The position numbers and the translations under genes were made by a program. The notes under the pieces are model-generated. The model searched no databases and was not told where the DNA came from. It saw only the letters and a program-made list of their open reading frames with translations. Below are positions 16,763-26,147 of a stretch of DNA of 64,000 bases, one piece after another. Source of the stretch: an uncultured Roseovarius sp. GTDB lineage: Bacteria > Pseudomonadota > Alphaproteobacteria > Rhodobacterales > Rhodobacteraceae. The stretch spans positions 1 to 64,000 of the forward strand of contig NZ_CAJXNN010000019.1 of the NCBI RefSeq assembly GCF_913057115.1. The letters run 5' to 3'. Each line of letters opens with the position of its first letter. Within the stretch, counting starts at the first letter, position 1.

Positions 16763-19111
16763 ATGAGCAGTTTTGACGAATCCGACGCCTTTGAAGGAGC
16801 GAGCCTTGCGGCGCGGGCCATGGCGGCGCGGCCGATGCCCTATCTGGATGACCTCAATCCGCAGCAACGCGCGGCGGTTGAGGCTTTGCAGGGCCCGGTC
16901 CTGATGCTGGCCGGGGCGGGCACGGGCAAGACCAAGGCCCTGACCACGCGGATTGTGCATTTGCTGAACACTGGCACGGCGCGCCCCAATGAAATTCTGG
17001 CGGTGACCTTTACCAACAAGGCGGCGCGCGAGATGAAGATGCGCGTGGGCCGGACGCTGGGCGAGGCGGTGGAGGGGATGCCGTGGCTGGGTACCTTCCA
17101 TTCGATCTGTGTGAAGCTTTTGCGCCGCCATGCGGAATTGGTCGATCTGAAATCAAATTTCACCATTCTGGATACCGACGATCAAATCCGGCTGCTGAAA
17201 CAGTTGATCCAAGCGGCGGGGATTGACGATAAACGCTGGCCCGCGCGGGCGCTGGCCGGGGTCATCGACAATTGGAAGAACCGGGCCTGGACGCCGGATA
17301 ATGTGCCCGCGAGTGAGGCGAGCGCCTTTGATGGCAAGGCCCCGGCGCTGTATCGGCAGTATCAGACGCGGTTGCGTGAGCTGAACGCGGTGGATTTCGG
17401 GGACCTGCTCTTGCACATGGTCACGATTTTCCAGACCCACGAGGATATTCTGGCGCAGTATCAGCGGTGGTTCCGATACATTCTGGTGGACGAGTATCAG
17501 GATACCAACGTCGCCCAATACCTCTGGCTGCGGCTTTTGGCGGGTGGGCACAAGAACATCTGTTGTGTGGGCGATGATGACCAGTCGATCTATGGTTGGC
17601 GCGGGGCCGAAGTGGGCAATATCCTGCGGTTCGAAAAGGATTTTCCCGGGGCGGAAGTGATCCGTCTGGAGCAGAATTACCGCTCAACCCCGCATATCTT
17701 GGCCGCGGCTGGTGGGGTGATTGCCGGTAACAAGGGGCGCTTGGGCAAGGAGCTTTGGACGCAAGCGCCCGAGGGTGAGAAGGTACGCCTTATCGGCCAT
17801 TGGGATGGCGAGGAAGAGGCGCGTTGGATCGGCGAAGAGATTGAGTCCATGCAGCGCGGCACGCGCGGGATGCGCGCCTTTGGGCTGGATGATATGGCGA
17901 TTCTTGTCCGCGCCTCGCACCAGATGCGGGCCTTCGAGGACCGGTTCTTGACCATCGGCTTGCCCTATCGGGTGATCGGCGGGCCACGGTTTTACGAGCG
18001 GATGGAGATCCGCGATGCCATGGCTTATTTCCGGCTGGTGGTCAGCCCCTCGGATGATCTGGCCTTTGAGCGGATCGTGAACACGCCCAAGCGCGGGCTT
18101 GGTGACAAGGCGCAGCAGACCATTCAGCGGATTGCGCGGGACAATGGTGTGTCCTTGCTGGATGGGGCGGCCTTGGCGGTGGAGCAGGGCGCGATCAAGG
18201 GCAAGGGGGCCAATGCGCTGGGCAAGCTGGTGGTGGACCTGTCGCGCTGGGGCCGGATGACCGGGGATAAGGACCTAAGCCATGTGGAACTGGCCGAGAT
18301 CATCCTTGATGAGTCCGGCTATACCGAGATGTGGCAAAACGACAAGACGCCCGAAGCGCCGGGGCGGTTGGAGAATCTCAAGGAACTGGTGAAGGCCTTG
18401 GAGCAGTTCGAGAACCTTGGTGGGTTCCTCGAACACGTCAGCCTGATCATGGACAATGAGAGCGAGGAGCAGGGCGAGAAGGTCAGCATTATGACCCTGC
18501 ACGCCGCCAAGGGGCTGGAATTTCCCGCCGTGTTCCTGCCGGGGTGGGAGGATGGCCTCTTTCCCTCGCAGCGCTCAATGGACGAGAGCGGCCTCAAGGG
18601 CGTGGAGGAAGAGCGGCGACTGGCCTATGTGGGTATCACCCGGGCTGAAGAGATTTGCACCATTTCCTTCGCCGGCAATCGGCGGGTCTATGGCCAGTGG
18701 CAAAGCCAGATGCCGAGCCGGTTCATTGATGAGTTGCCCGAGGAGCATGTCGAGGTTCTGACCCCGCCGGGATTATATGGCGGGGGCTATGGTGCCGCGG
18801 GTGGGATCGGCCAATCGGGGCTTGAGCAGATGGCGGCGGAGGCCAATGTCTACAACTCCCCCGGCTGGCGGCGGATGCAGTCGCGCGCAGGCGAGCGGCC
18901 CATTTCCCAACCCCGCGAAAGCAAATCCAGCGTGATCGACGCGCAGGCGGTGAGTTCCCACACCATGGGCGAGCGGGTCTTTCACCAGAAGTTCGGCTAT
19001 GGCGCGATTGTCGGGATCGAGGGGGACAAGCTGGAGATTGATTTCGAGAAGGCGGGCGTGAAAAAGGTTGTGGCGCGGTTTGTCACCGGCGCGGATGATG
19101 TGCCGTTTTGA
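16763..19111 (+). CDS. uvrD: UvrD/PcrA-type ATP-dependent DNA helicase (superfamily 1A)
   Basis: A 782-residue 3'-5' helicase for repair and replication-fork maintenance. Motif I is AGAGTGKTKA (K56), motif Ia AVTFTNKAAREM, motif II VDEYQDTN, motif III GDDDQSIYGWRGA, motif IV RLEQNYRST, motif V TLHAAKGLEF and motif VI YVGITRAEE. The C-terminus carries the PcrA-like tail VFHQKFGYGAIVGIEGDKLEIDF, which interacts with RNA polymerase in PcrA. The choice between uvrD and pcrA as a name is arbitrary here. ATG 16763 follows a GCGCTATCTTC sequence resembling a -10 region. Confidence 0.94.
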   Translation: MSSFDESDAFEGASLAARAMAARPMPYLDDLNPQQRAAVEALQGPVLMLAGAGTGKTKALTTRIVHLLNTGTARPNEILAVTFTNKAAREMKMRVGRTLGEAVEGMPWLGTFHSICVKLLRRHAELVDLKSNFTILDTDDQIRLLKQLIQAAGIDDKRWPARALAGVIDNWKNRAWTPDNVPASEASAFDGKAPALYRQYQTRLRELNAVDFGDLLLHMVTIFQTHEDILAQYQRWFRYILVDEYQDTNVAQYLWLRLLAGGHKNICCVGDDDQSIYGWRGAEVGNILRFEKDFPGAEVIRLEQNYRSTPHILAAAGGVIAGNKGRLGKELWTQAPEGEKVRLIGHWDGEEEARWIGEEIESMQRGTRGMRAFGLDDMAILVRASHQMRAFEDRFLTIGLPYRVIGGPRFYERMEIRDAMAYFRLVVSPSDDLAFERIVNTPKRGLGDKAQQTIQRIARDNGVSLLDGAALAVEQGAIKGKGANALGKLVVDLSRWGRMTGDKDLSHVELAEIILDESGYTEMWQNDKTPEAPGRLENLKELVKALEQFENLGGFLEHVSLIMDNESEEQGEKVSIMTLHAAKGLEFPAVFLPGWEDGLFPSQRSMDESGLKGVEEERRLAYVGITRAEEICTISFAGNRRVYGQWQSQMPSRFIDELPEEHVEVLTPPGLYGGGYGAAGGIGQSGLEQMAAEANVYNSPGWRRMQSRAGERPISQPRESKSSVIDAQAVSSHTMGERVFHQKFGYGAIVGIEGDKLEIDFEKAGVKKVVARFVTGADDVPF

Positions 19112-19202
19112 GCGAAAATCCATCGCGAAACGCCCCTTTTCACGGCTCGTATCTAAGTTATATATGCAGGTCACGACACAGGGTTGAGACAGCGCGTTGA
19201 GC

Positions 19203-19544
19203 ATGAGCCAGCATCAGGTGATCACGGCAGGGCCTATGGGGGACGACGGGGATGATACCTCGGTCGTGGTGGAAACCCGTACCAAGACCAAGCGGCCACC
19301 GCTCTACAAGGTTTTGCTGTTGAACGATGACTATACGCCGATGGAATTCGTGGTGGCTGTGCTGGAGCGGTTTTTCGGCATGAACCACGCGCAGGCCTTC
19401 GAGATCATGCTGACTGTGCATAAAAAGGGCGTGGCCGTGGTCGGTGTCTTCAGCCATGAGATTGCCGAGACCAAGGTGGCGCAGGTGATGGATTTCGCAC
19501 GCCAGCACCAGCACCCGCTGCAATGCACCATGGAAAAAGAGTAA
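19203..19544 (+). CDS. clpS: ATP-dependent Clp protease adaptor ClpS
   Basis: ClpS delivers N-end-rule substrates to ClpAP. The core is complete: [23 protein letters not shown], then [24 protein letters not shown], with the Asp residues that bind the N-degron amine. Residues 1-30 are a variable acidic arm. I take the ATG at 19203; the ORF-track start is a TTG two codons earlier. clpA is not adjacent. The stop is followed one base later by the GTG of rsmC. Confidence 0.95.
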   Translation: MSQHQVITAGPMGDDGDDTSVVVETRTKTKRPPLYKVLLLNDDYTPMEFVVAVLERFFGMNHAQAFEIMLTVHKKGVAVVGVFSHEIAETKVAQVMDFARQHQHPLQCTMEKE

Positions 19545-19545
19545 C

Positions 19546-20538
19546 GTGGCGCAGGTGTCTCGCCTGACGCTGGCCGTGGAGGCGGGCGATTTGGCCTTGC
19601 CCGAGGTGGGGCGCATTGCGGTTTTCGCGCCGCGAGGCGACACTGATCTGTCGGCGCTTCCCAAGGGCCGGGTGCAGGTGATCACCGGGTTCAAGCCGGA
19701 TGTCGATGCCTTTGCCAAGCAAGAGTTCAACTGTGCAGTTGCGCCGCAGCGAACCTATGCCGCCGCTGTCGTCTTTGTGCCGCGCGCCAAGGCGCAGGCG
19801 CGGGCGCTTGTGGCCAAGGCTTGTGCGGTAAGCGAGGGCATTGTCATTGTTGATGGGGCCAAGACCGACGGGGTGGATTCGATCCTCAAAGCGGTGCGGG
19901 GCCGAGTGCCGGTCTGGGGTCCTGTGAACAAGGCGCATGGCAAATTGTTCTGGTTCGAGGCGGGCGCGCATTTCACCGATTGGGCCGTCGCAGGAACGCA
20001 GGAAATTGCGGGCGGTTATGTCACCGCGCCGGGGGTATTTTCCGCCGATGGGGTCGACCCGGCCTCACGGCTGTTGGGCGATCACTTGCCTGAGAAATTG
20101 GGAGCGGTGGTGGCCGACCTAGGGGCCGGTTGGGGATACCTGAGCCGCCGGGTTCTGGAACGCGAAAGCGTCGAGCGGGTGCATTTGGTGGAGGCCGATC
20201 ACGCCGCCTTGGACTGCGCCAAGCAGAACGTAAGTGATCCGCGCGCCGCGTTCTATTGGGCCGATGCCACAACATGGCACGCGCCCGAGCCGGTGGATAG
20301 CGTTGTGATGAACCCCCCCTTTCACACCGGTCGTGCCGCCGACCCCGACCTTGGCCGTGCCTTCATTGCGCAGGCGGCCGGGATGCTGAAGCCCAAGGGA
20401 CAGCTTTGGATGGTCGCAAACCGGCATTTGCCCTATGAAACCGCGCTGTCCGAGCGGTTTGGTGAGGTAACGGAAATCACCGGCGACAATCGCTTCAAGG
20501 TGCTGCGCGCCACGCGGCCTGCGCGAAAGCATAGGTAG
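19546..20538 (+). CDS. rsmC: 16S rRNA guanine-N2 methyltransferase, RsmC-like
   Basis: RsmC methylates G1207 of 16S rRNA in the assembled 30S subunit. A degenerate N-terminal methyltransferase-like domain (about 1-150) precedes the catalytic domain, with SAM motif DLGAGWGYLS (191-200), the acidic LVEAD and the catalytic NPPFH (256-260). This two-domain form is typical of RsmC/RlmG. Length 330 fits. The start is GTG, one base after the clpS stop, so it probably depends on clpS transcription and translational coupling. An RlmG-like specificity is not excluded. Confidence 0.85.
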   Translation: MAQVSRLTLAVEAGDLALPEVGRIAVFAPRGDTDLSALPKGRVQVITGFKPDVDAFAKQEFNCAVAPQRTYAAAVVFVPRAKAQARALVAKACAVSEGIVIVDGAKTDGVDSILKAVRGRVPVWGPVNKAHGKLFWFEAGAHFTDWAVAGTQEIAGGYVTAPGVFSADGVDPASRLLGDHLPEKLGAVVADLGAGWGYLSRRVLERESVERVHLVEADHAALDCAKQNVSDPRAAFYWADATTWHAPEPVDSVVMNPPFHTGRAADPDLGRAFIAQAAGMLKPKGQLWMVANRHLPYETALSERFGEVTEITGDNRFKVLRATRPARKHR

Positions 20539-20609
20539 AAAGCCCTTTTCCCGGTTTTGCTGCTTGGCGTAGGTTCAACCGGCAGAATCACCACAGGAGT
20601 GTTCCGCGC

Positions 20610-21410
20610 ATGTCATTTTCAATTTCCGGCAAGACCGCCATCGTCACCGGCGGGGCCAATGGTATCGGGCTAGCCATCGGGCGGCACTTTGCCGACAAGG
20701 GCGCGAATGTGATGTTCGCCGATATGGACGAAGAGCGCCTGATCAAGGAATTGGGGGAAAACAAGGAGGATAGCAATATCCGCTATTTCGCCGGGGACCT
20801 TCGGGAAAAACTGACCTTGGCCAACCTTTTGTCGGCGACGATTGATGCCTTCGATCAGGTGGATATCCTGATCAACGGGTCACGGCAGGTGGTGCCCTCG
20901 GACCCGCTCAATCCCGATGACGACGCGGTTGAGATGCTGTTACGGCAAAACCTGTTGACCTCGCTTCGGTTGAGCCAGTTGGTGGCCAAGCGGATGATCA
21001 AGCAGGCGGAGGGCAAGGAGGGGGGCATGGCGGGCACCATCGTCAACCTGTCGTCGATTGCTGCGCGCCGTACGCATCCCGATCTGCTGGCCTATTCGGT
21101 GTCCACGGCGGCCCTGGACCAGATGACGCGCAGTTTGGCGGTGGCCTTGGCGCCGCACCGCATTCGGGTAAACGCGGTGGCCTTCGGGTCGGTCATGTCG
21201 GCCTCGCTGAAAGACACGTTGCGCGACAACCGCAGTTTCCGCAGTGACATCGAGGAGCACACGCCGTTGGGACGGATCGCCTCGCCCACGGAATTGGCCG
21301 AGGCGGTGCAGTATCTGTCGTGTGACGGGTCGGGGTTCATGACCGGGCAGATCATGACGGTGGATGGCGGGCGGTCTTTGCTGGACCCGGTTGCGGCACC
21401 TGCGCACTGA
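20610..21410 (+). CDS. short-chain dehydrogenase/reductase lacking the catalytic lysine
   Basis: The fold is clearly SDR: TGGANGIG cofactor loop at residues 13-20, FADMD after strand 2, serine pair S148/S149 in NLSS, Y162, and the C-terminal SGFMTGQIMTVDGG. Two hallmark features are changed. The YxxxK motif reads Y162-S-V-S-T166, and the NNAG motif reads INGS. An ACG codon is plain at the lysine position. It may be a non-catalytic, structural or altered SDR. Length 266 is normal and the reading frame is intact. It lies between rsmC and hemF with ACAGGAG upstream. Confidence 0.88.
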   Translation: MSFSISGKTAIVTGGANGIGLAIGRHFADKGANVMFADMDEERLIKELGENKEDSNIRYFAGDLREKLTLANLLSATIDAFDQVDILINGSRQVVPSDPLNPDDDAVEMLLRQNLLTSLRLSQLVAKRMIKQAEGKEGGMAGTIVNLSSIAARRTHPDLLAYSVSTAALDQMTRSLAVALAPHRIRVNAVAFGSVMSASLKDTLRDNRSFRSDIEEHTPLGRIASPTELAEAVQYLSCDGSGFMTGQIMTVDGGRSLLDPVAAPAH

Positions 21411-21468
21411 GGCTGGTCTTGGCTTGGGGTGCCTGCTAGGGAACGCCAAAGACAGGAGGAACACGCCC

Positions 21469-22359
21469 ATGACATCCGATTTCACCGAAGAAAAACGCCG
21501 TGCGGCTGCGTGGTTTCGAAGCCTGCGTGATGAGATCGTCGCCGCTTTCGAAGGCTTGGAAGACAGCCACGCCGAGGGGCCGTTGAGCGATGCGGAGCCG
21601 GGCCGTTTCGAGGTGAGTGAGACCAAGCGCAAAAGCGACGACGGGTCAGACGCGGGCGGCGGGTTGATGAGCGTCATGCGTGGCGGGCGCGTATTTGAGA
21701 AAGTCGGCGTCAATGTCTCCGAAGTGTACGGGACATTGGGCGAGGCGGCGCAAAAGGCCATGGCGGCGCGCGGTGTGCCGGGGATGGACAGTGACCCGCG
21801 TTTCTGGGCCAGCGGCATCAGCCTTGTGGCCCATATGCAGAACCCGCATGCGCCGGCGGTTCACATGAACACGCGGATGTTCTGGACGCCGGGGGCGTGG
21901 TGGTTCGGCGGCGGGTCGGACTTGAACCCTTGCATTGAGTATGACGAGGACACCGCCCATTTCCACGCCACGCAAAAGGCGCATCTCGACCCGCATGGCG
22001 CGGATATTTACCCGTGGCTCAAGGATTGGGCGGATGAGTATTTCTATATCCCGCACCGGCACCGGGCGCGGGGTGTGGGCGGTATTTTCATGGATGACCG
22101 CAATACCGGCGATTGGGAGGCCGATTTCGCCCTGACGCAGGATATTGGCCGGGCCTTCCTGCCCGCCTTCCTGCCCTTGGTGGAAAGGCGCCGGGTGCAG
22201 GAGTGGGACGCGGCCGACAAGGACGCGCAATTGGTCCATCGCGGGCTCTATGCCGAATACAACCTTGTCTACGACCGAGGCACCAAGTTTGGCCTTGCCA
22301 CGGGCCATGATGCCAATGCGGTGTTGATGAGCCTGCCGCCCTTGGCGAAATGGATTTAA
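21469..22359 (+). CDS. hemF: oxygen-dependent coproporphyrinogen III oxidase
   Basis: HemF decarboxylates coproporphyrinogen III to protoporphyrinogen IX with O2 in haem synthesis. The family signatures are present: FEKVGVNVSEVYG, HMNTRMFWTPGAWWFGGG, IPHRHRARGVGGIFMDD and EYNLVYDRGTKFGL. The ATG at 21469 follows AGGAGGAACACGCCC and gives 296 residues, matching the family; the ORF track begins 35 codons early. The stop is followed directly by a double-hairpin repeat. Confidence 0.96.
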   Translation: MTSDFTEEKRRAAAWFRSLRDEIVAAFEGLEDSHAEGPLSDAEPGRFEVSETKRKSDDGSDAGGGLMSVMRGGRVFEKVGVNVSEVYGTLGEAAQKAMAARGVPGMDSDPRFWASGISLVAHMQNPHAPAVHMNTRMFWTPGAWWFGGGSDLNPCIEYDEDTAHFHATQKAHLDPHGADIYPWLKDWADEYFYIPHRHRARGVGGIFMDDRNTGDWEADFALTQDIGRAFLPAFLPLVERRRVQEWDAADKDAQLVHRGLYAEYNLVYDRGTKFGLATGHDANAVLMSLPPLAKWI

Positions 22360-22363
22360 GGTG

Positions 22364-22410
22364 CCGAAATCTTCAAAAGATTTCGGTCCGATTTCTTTTG
22401 AAGAAATCGG
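22364..22410. repeat. double-hairpin intergenic repeat, copy 1
   Basis: Two consecutive hairpins: CCGAAATCTT/AAGATTTCGG and CCGATTTCTT/AAGAAATCGG, each with a 3-base loop. Copy 2 at 30315-30361 differs at two positions, both inside loops. It lies between convergent hemF and the SLC13 gene. Confidence 0.88.
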
Positions 22411-22422
22411 GGGTCGGCTTGG

Positions 22423-24234
22423 TTACAGTGGCCAGAATACAAGGATCGCCGGGATGGATACCGCGATGACCAAGATTTCAAGCGGCAGGCCCATGCGCCA
22501 GTAATCTCCGAAACGATAACCGCCGGGGCCGAGGATCAGGGTATTGTTCTTGTGGCCGATGGGGGTGAGGAACGCCGCCGAGGCCGCGACCGCGATGGCC
22601 ATCAGAAAGGCATCGGGCGAGGCATCGAGCCGGCGTGCCATTTCGATACCCACGGGGGCGGCCACGAGGCTTGTGGCGGTGTTGTTGAGCACATCCGAGA
22701 GGGTCATCGTGACCGCCATCAGGATCGCAAGGATGGCCCAGCCGGGCAGGCCATCGGTCAGCCCGATCAACTGTCCGGCCAAAAGATCGGCCCCGCCGCT
22801 GTCATTGAGCGCGGTGCCCAGTGGAATGAGAGAGCCCAGCAGCACCACGACCGGCCACTCGATCTGGTCATAAAGCTCGCGCAGGGGGATGATGCCCGTC
22901 AGCACATAGGCCATGACCACGGCCCCGAGGCCGATCGGCAGGCTGAGGACCCCGAAGGTGGCCGCGCCCACGGCGGCGGCGAAAAGCGTTATCGCCAGCC
23001 ATGCCTTGTTTTGCTTGGTGATCGACAGGCCTCGCTCGGCCAGAGGCAGGCACCCCAGCCAGTTGACAATCTGTGGGCCGCTGTCCACGGGGGTCAGCAG
23101 CAGAAGAATGTCGCCCGCCTTGATCTTGGCGCGTCGCAGGTTGTCGGATATACGCCGCCCCTGCCGAGAGACGCCAACGATTATGGCACGTTGTCTCCAG
23201 TGCAGACCTATGGCCTGTGCCGTCGTTTCGGCGATACGCGCATCGCGGGGCACCACCGCTTCGATCAGGGCAAGGCCTTCGGCCTCACCCTCGATCACGT
23301 CGCGGCGGTCGGAATCGGTATAGGCCAAGCCCTGACTGGCCCGGAAATCATCCAGGGCGTCGGGGTGCGCTTCGATGACAAGGATATCGTCAGGTTCAAG
23401 CCGGGTGCTGCGGGCGCTGCCATAGCGGCGTTTGCCATCGCGGATCAGCCCCAGAATGGCGACTTCGGATTCGTCGGCGGCCTCGTAGAGTGCACCAAGG
23501 GGTTCGCCGATGGCGGAGTTGCCTTCGGGCACCGAAAGCTCGGCAAGATAAGCGGATGTTTCATGCAGGGCATCGGCCGGGTCGCTTCTCGTGGCGCGTT
23601 TGGGGATGAAACGCCAGCCGATCAAGGTGATGAACGCCATACCGGCAAGGGCGACGGTAGCGCCCACCGGGGCGAAATCGAACATTTGGAAGGGTTCGCC
23701 CATTTCCTCGGCCCGGATCGAGGCAATGATGATATTGGGCGGTGTGCCGATCAGGGTGACCATGCCACCAAGGATGGTGGCGAAGCTGAGCGGCATGAGG
23801 GTTAGCCCCGGTGAGCGGCCCGCTTTGCGTGCGGCGCGCATATCGACCGGGATCAGCAGGGCCAAAGCTGCTACGTTATTGATAAACCCTGATAAAATCG
23901 CGCCTCCGCCGCCCAGAACGGCGATGTGGCCCTGCAAGGACCGGCCACTGTCGACAACCACGCTGGTGATAAGCTGCACGGCGCCGGCCTTGGCCAACCC
24001 GGCCGAGACCACAAGGACAAGTGCGACGATGATGGTGGCGTGATGGCCGAAGCCCGAAAAGGCGTCTTCGGTGGGGACCACGCCTAGGATGACGCCCAGA
24101 AGGAGGACGGAAAAGGCAACGATATCATAGCGATAGCGCCCCCAGAGCAGCAAGGTGAAGAGCAGGCCGAAGAGGCTGAAAAGGATAATCTGGTCACTGG
24201 TCACTGGCGCGCCTCCATTGTCGTTTTCAGCCAA
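22423..24234 (-). CDS. SLC13/DASS-type permease with two RCK-C domains
   Basis: A 603-residue secondary transporter with about 11-12 membrane helices in two halves. The hydrophilic centre (about 210-390) holds two TrkA-C/RCK-C domains ([49 protein letters not shown]). The inverted-repeat signatures [15 protein letters not shown] and [17 protein letters not shown] are the SLC13-type Asn-Asn motifs. TrkA-C-containing members are often called sulfate or Na+/anion permeases; the substrate is uncertain. RCK-C domains suggest ligand gating. It is divergent from the YebC gene. Confidence 0.88.
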   Translation of the reverse strand: MAENDNGGAPVTSDQIILFSLFGLLFTLLLWGRYRYDIVAFSVLLLGVILGVVPTEDAFSGFGHHATIIVALVLVVSAGLAKAGAVQLITSVVVDSGRSLQGHIAVLGGGGAILSGFINNVAALALLIPVDMRAARKAGRSPGLTLMPLSFATILGGMVTLIGTPPNIIIASIRAEEMGEPFQMFDFAPVGATVALAGMAFITLIGWRFIPKRATRSDPADALHETSAYLAELSVPEGNSAIGEPLGALYEAADESEVAILGLIRDGKRRYGSARSTRLEPDDILVIEAHPDALDDFRASQGLAYTDSDRRDVIEGEAEGLALIEAVVPRDARIAETTAQAIGLHWRQRAIIVGVSRQGRRISDNLRRAKIKAGDILLLLTPVDSGPQIVNWLGCLPLAERGLSITKQNKAWLAITLFAAAVGAATFGVLSLPIGLGAVVMAYVLTGIIPLRELYDQIEWPVVVLLGSLIPLGTALNDSGGADLLAGQLIGLTDGLPGWAILAILMAVTMTLSDVLNNTATSLVAAPVGIEMARRLDASPDAFLMAIAVAASAAFLTPIGHKNNTLILGPGGYRFGDYWRMGLPLEILVIAVSIPAILVFWPL

Positions 24235-24328
24235 ACGGAAATCCCGAGGGTTTGCAACCGGCTTGCGGGCTTGGGGGGGAGTGGCCTATATCAGGCGAAA
24301 CTCACGCAATTCCCGAGGGAGAGACCCC

Positions 24329-25078
24329 ATGGCCGGCCATTCTAAATGGGCAAATATCCAGCACCGTAAAGGGCGGCAGGACGCCGCGCGATCCAAACTT
24401 TTTTCCAAGCTCTCCAAGGAGATAACCGTTGCCGCCAAGATGGGCGACCCGGACCCGGAGAAGAACCCGCGCCTGCGTCTGGCTGTGAAGGAAGCGAAAT
24501 CGAATTCCGTTCCGAAGGATGTGATTGACCGGGCGATCAAGAAATCCACCGCAGGCGACGGGGAAGACTATGAAGAAATCCGTTACGAAGGCTACGGCCC
24601 TGACGGCGTGGCGGTGATTGTCGAGGCGATGACCGACAACCGCAATCGCACCGCCAGCAACGTGCGCTCGACCTTTACCAAGAACGGCGGCAACCTTGGT
24701 GAGACCGGCAGCGTGGGGTTCATGTTCGAACGCAAGGGTGAGGTGACTTATCCGGCCGAGGTGGGCGATGCCGACACGGTGATGATGGCCGCCATCGAGG
24801 CCGGCGCGGAAGACGTGGAATCGGGTGAGGATGGCCACACGATCTGGTGTGCGGATACGGATTTGAACGATGTTTCCAATGGGTTGGAGGCCGAACTGGG
24901 CGAGAGTGAATCGACCAAACTGGTGTGGAAGCCCACGACCACGACCGAGTTGGACCTTGAAGGCATGCAAAAGCTGATGAAGCTGATCGACGCGCTTGAG
25001 GATGACGACGACGTGCAGCGCGTGACGACCAACTTTGAAGCCTCAGACGAGGTCATGGCGCAACTGGCCGCCGAGTGA
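24329..25078 (+). CDS. YebC/PmpR-family protein (TACO1-like)
   Basis: The protein opens with the family signature [23 protein letters not shown]. It continues with [35 protein letters not shown] and the C-terminal [17 protein letters not shown]. Length 249 is standard. The family acts as a transcriptional regulator in some bacteria and as a translation factor for proline-rich stretches in others; which applies here is not visible. The ATG 24329 with GAGGGAGAG upstream is preferred over the ORF-track start. ruvC, a common neighbour, is absent. Confidence 0.95.
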   Translation: MAGHSKWANIQHRKGRQDAARSKLFSKLSKEITVAAKMGDPDPEKNPRLRLAVKEAKSNSVPKDVIDRAIKKSTAGDGEDYEEIRYEGYGPDGVAVIVEAMTDNRNRTASNVRSTFTKNGGNLGETGSVGFMFERKGEVTYPAEVGDADTVMMAAIEAGAEDVESGEDGHTIWCADTDLNDVSNGLEAELGESESTKLVWKPTTTTELDLEGMQKLMKLIDALEDDDDVQRVTTNFEASDEVMAQLAAE

Positions 25079-25083
25079 TTTTC

Positions 25084-25103
25084 GCGCCCGGACGGGCGCA
25101 TTT
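25084..25103 (+). terminator. intrinsic terminator of yebC
   Basis: GCGCCCG/CGGGCGC with a two-base loop is followed by ATTTT, six bases after the stop. It means GTAC element 2, immediately downstream, is not the primary terminator. Confidence 0.7.
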
Positions 25104-25112
25104 TCACCGAAT

Positions 25113-25190
25113 CGTACGACTCGTACGTTTGCCCCCCGGTTTTCGTACGAAAATCGGGGGTTTTGTTTGGCCGGTCGTACGAGTCGTACG
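25113..25190. repeat. GTAC palindrome triad, element 2
   Basis: The architecture is that of element 1. The left 15-mer CGTACGACTCGTACG is centred at 25120. The central hairpin is CCCCCG/CGGGGG with the 14-bp palindrome TTTTCGTACGAAAA, centred at 25146.5. The right 15-mer CGTACGAGTCGTACG is centred at 25183. Spacings of 26.5 and 63 bp equal those of element 1. Here the dyads read CGTACG instead of TGTACA, a parallel change in all three. Confidence 0.85.
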
Positions 25191-25206
25191 GAACTTGGCG
25201 GGTTTC

Positions 25207-25284
25207 TGTACGGATTGCACAGAGTGTACGTGTTTTCTGCACAAAATTTCGGGCCGGGCAGGGCGACAATGTACAGGTTGTACT
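25207..25284. repeat. degenerate third GTAC triad
   Basis: TGTACGGATTGCACA (centre 25214) and TGTACAGGTTGTACT (centre 25277) are again 63 bp apart. Between them lies TTTTCTGCACAAAA, matching the core of element 2 at almost the same offset. The C-run/G-run stem is lost. The right unit also forms a hairpin ACAGGTT/AACCTGT. Confidence 0.6.
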
Positions 25285-25596
25285 GAACCTGTGGCTGAAC
25301 TGGGGTAAAGCGCGCCGCGGCAAGCCATTGTTAATACATTTCATGCGAGTGTCACCCCGAGGTGAACTTTGAAAGGAGATGTGCAAGTGAGGATGCAGAC
25401 CTTGAGCAGTTATTGAGTGATTGTCTGGATGGTGGACAAATCCTCCGTTGGATGCCCTCGAGCCAAAGAGTATGCGGCCTTGATTGCGGCTTCATTCATT
25501 GCTTTGCGGTTTTGGCGCGAAAGCGTATGCAGCCCCTCGGGTTGAATGCCGCCGGGGCACGCTGTGATCGTCTGTTTTCGGCGCGGGCCGCATCGT
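25285..25596. other. 312-bp stretch with no supported gene
   Basis: An AAAGGAGATG sequence near 25371 precedes only very short frames. A 90-codon frame (25362-25634) begins with GTG, has no clear ribosome-binding site and runs into the DUF2867 gene on the other strand. I see no RNA structure of note. Confidence 0.4.
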
Positions 25597-26088
25597 TCAG
25601 GTCTTCGGGGACAGTTTCGAGGCCAGGCGCTTGAGCGTGCCGTGTACGATCCATTTATGGGCGATACCCACCGGGATCATGTAGGCCCGCCCGAACCAGT
25701 TATGGATGCGTACCGAGGAGGTGATGCTGACCGTGGGGCCATCGCATGAAATACAGGTCATCACGTCAAGGTGGCGGTCACGTTCGGTCAGGACGAGGGC
25801 TGTCTGGTCAATATATTCAACCAGAAAAAAATCCAGATGGTCGCCGGGTTCGACGTTGGTCACGGTTTTGCCGCTGAAGCCACCGATTTTCTTGACGCCG
25901 AAACACGATGAGATGGCATCGCGGATGCGGAAGGCGAGTTGCATGAATGGCTGTGGGTCGGCCATGGCGAGAGCCCAAGCCTCTAGTGGACGGACCGGGT
26001 GGGGGAGGTTGATGCTTTGACTGTCGTAGTAGTCAAGCGCCGGGACCGGGGCGAGAACGCGGATATGGGTGTTGGGCAGAGTGATCAT
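25597..26088 (-). CDS. DUF2867 family protein
   Basis: The 163-residue product begins MITLPNTHIRVLAPVPALDYYDS and contains VEPGDHLDFFLVEYIDQTALVLTERDRHLDV and RIHNWFGRAYMIPVGIAHKWIV. These are features of DUF2867, whose function is unknown. The start at 26088 is chosen because residues before it in the ORF track are low-complexity and overlap argP. It is co-directional with argP, 59 bp downstream of its stop. A link to amino-acid export is not evident. Confidence 0.8.
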   Translation of the reverse strand: MITLPNTHIRVLAPVPALDYYDSQSINLPHPVRPLEAWALAMADPQPFMQLAFRIRDAISSCFGVKKIGGFSGKTVTNVEPGDHLDFFLVEYIDQTALVLTERDRHLDVMTCISCDGPTVSITSSVRIHNWFGRAYMIPVGIAHKWIVHGTLKRLASKLSPKT

Positions 26089-26147
26089 GGCTTGGTTTAG
26101 CGAGGGGCCTGCGCCGGGGAAAGAGAGAGCGGCGTTTGAGCCAGTGG

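Noticed and set aside
25362-25634. 90-codon frame in the yebC-DUF2867 gap
   Set aside because: GTG start, no ribosome-binding site, no recognisable motif, and it overlaps the DUF2867 gene antisense.
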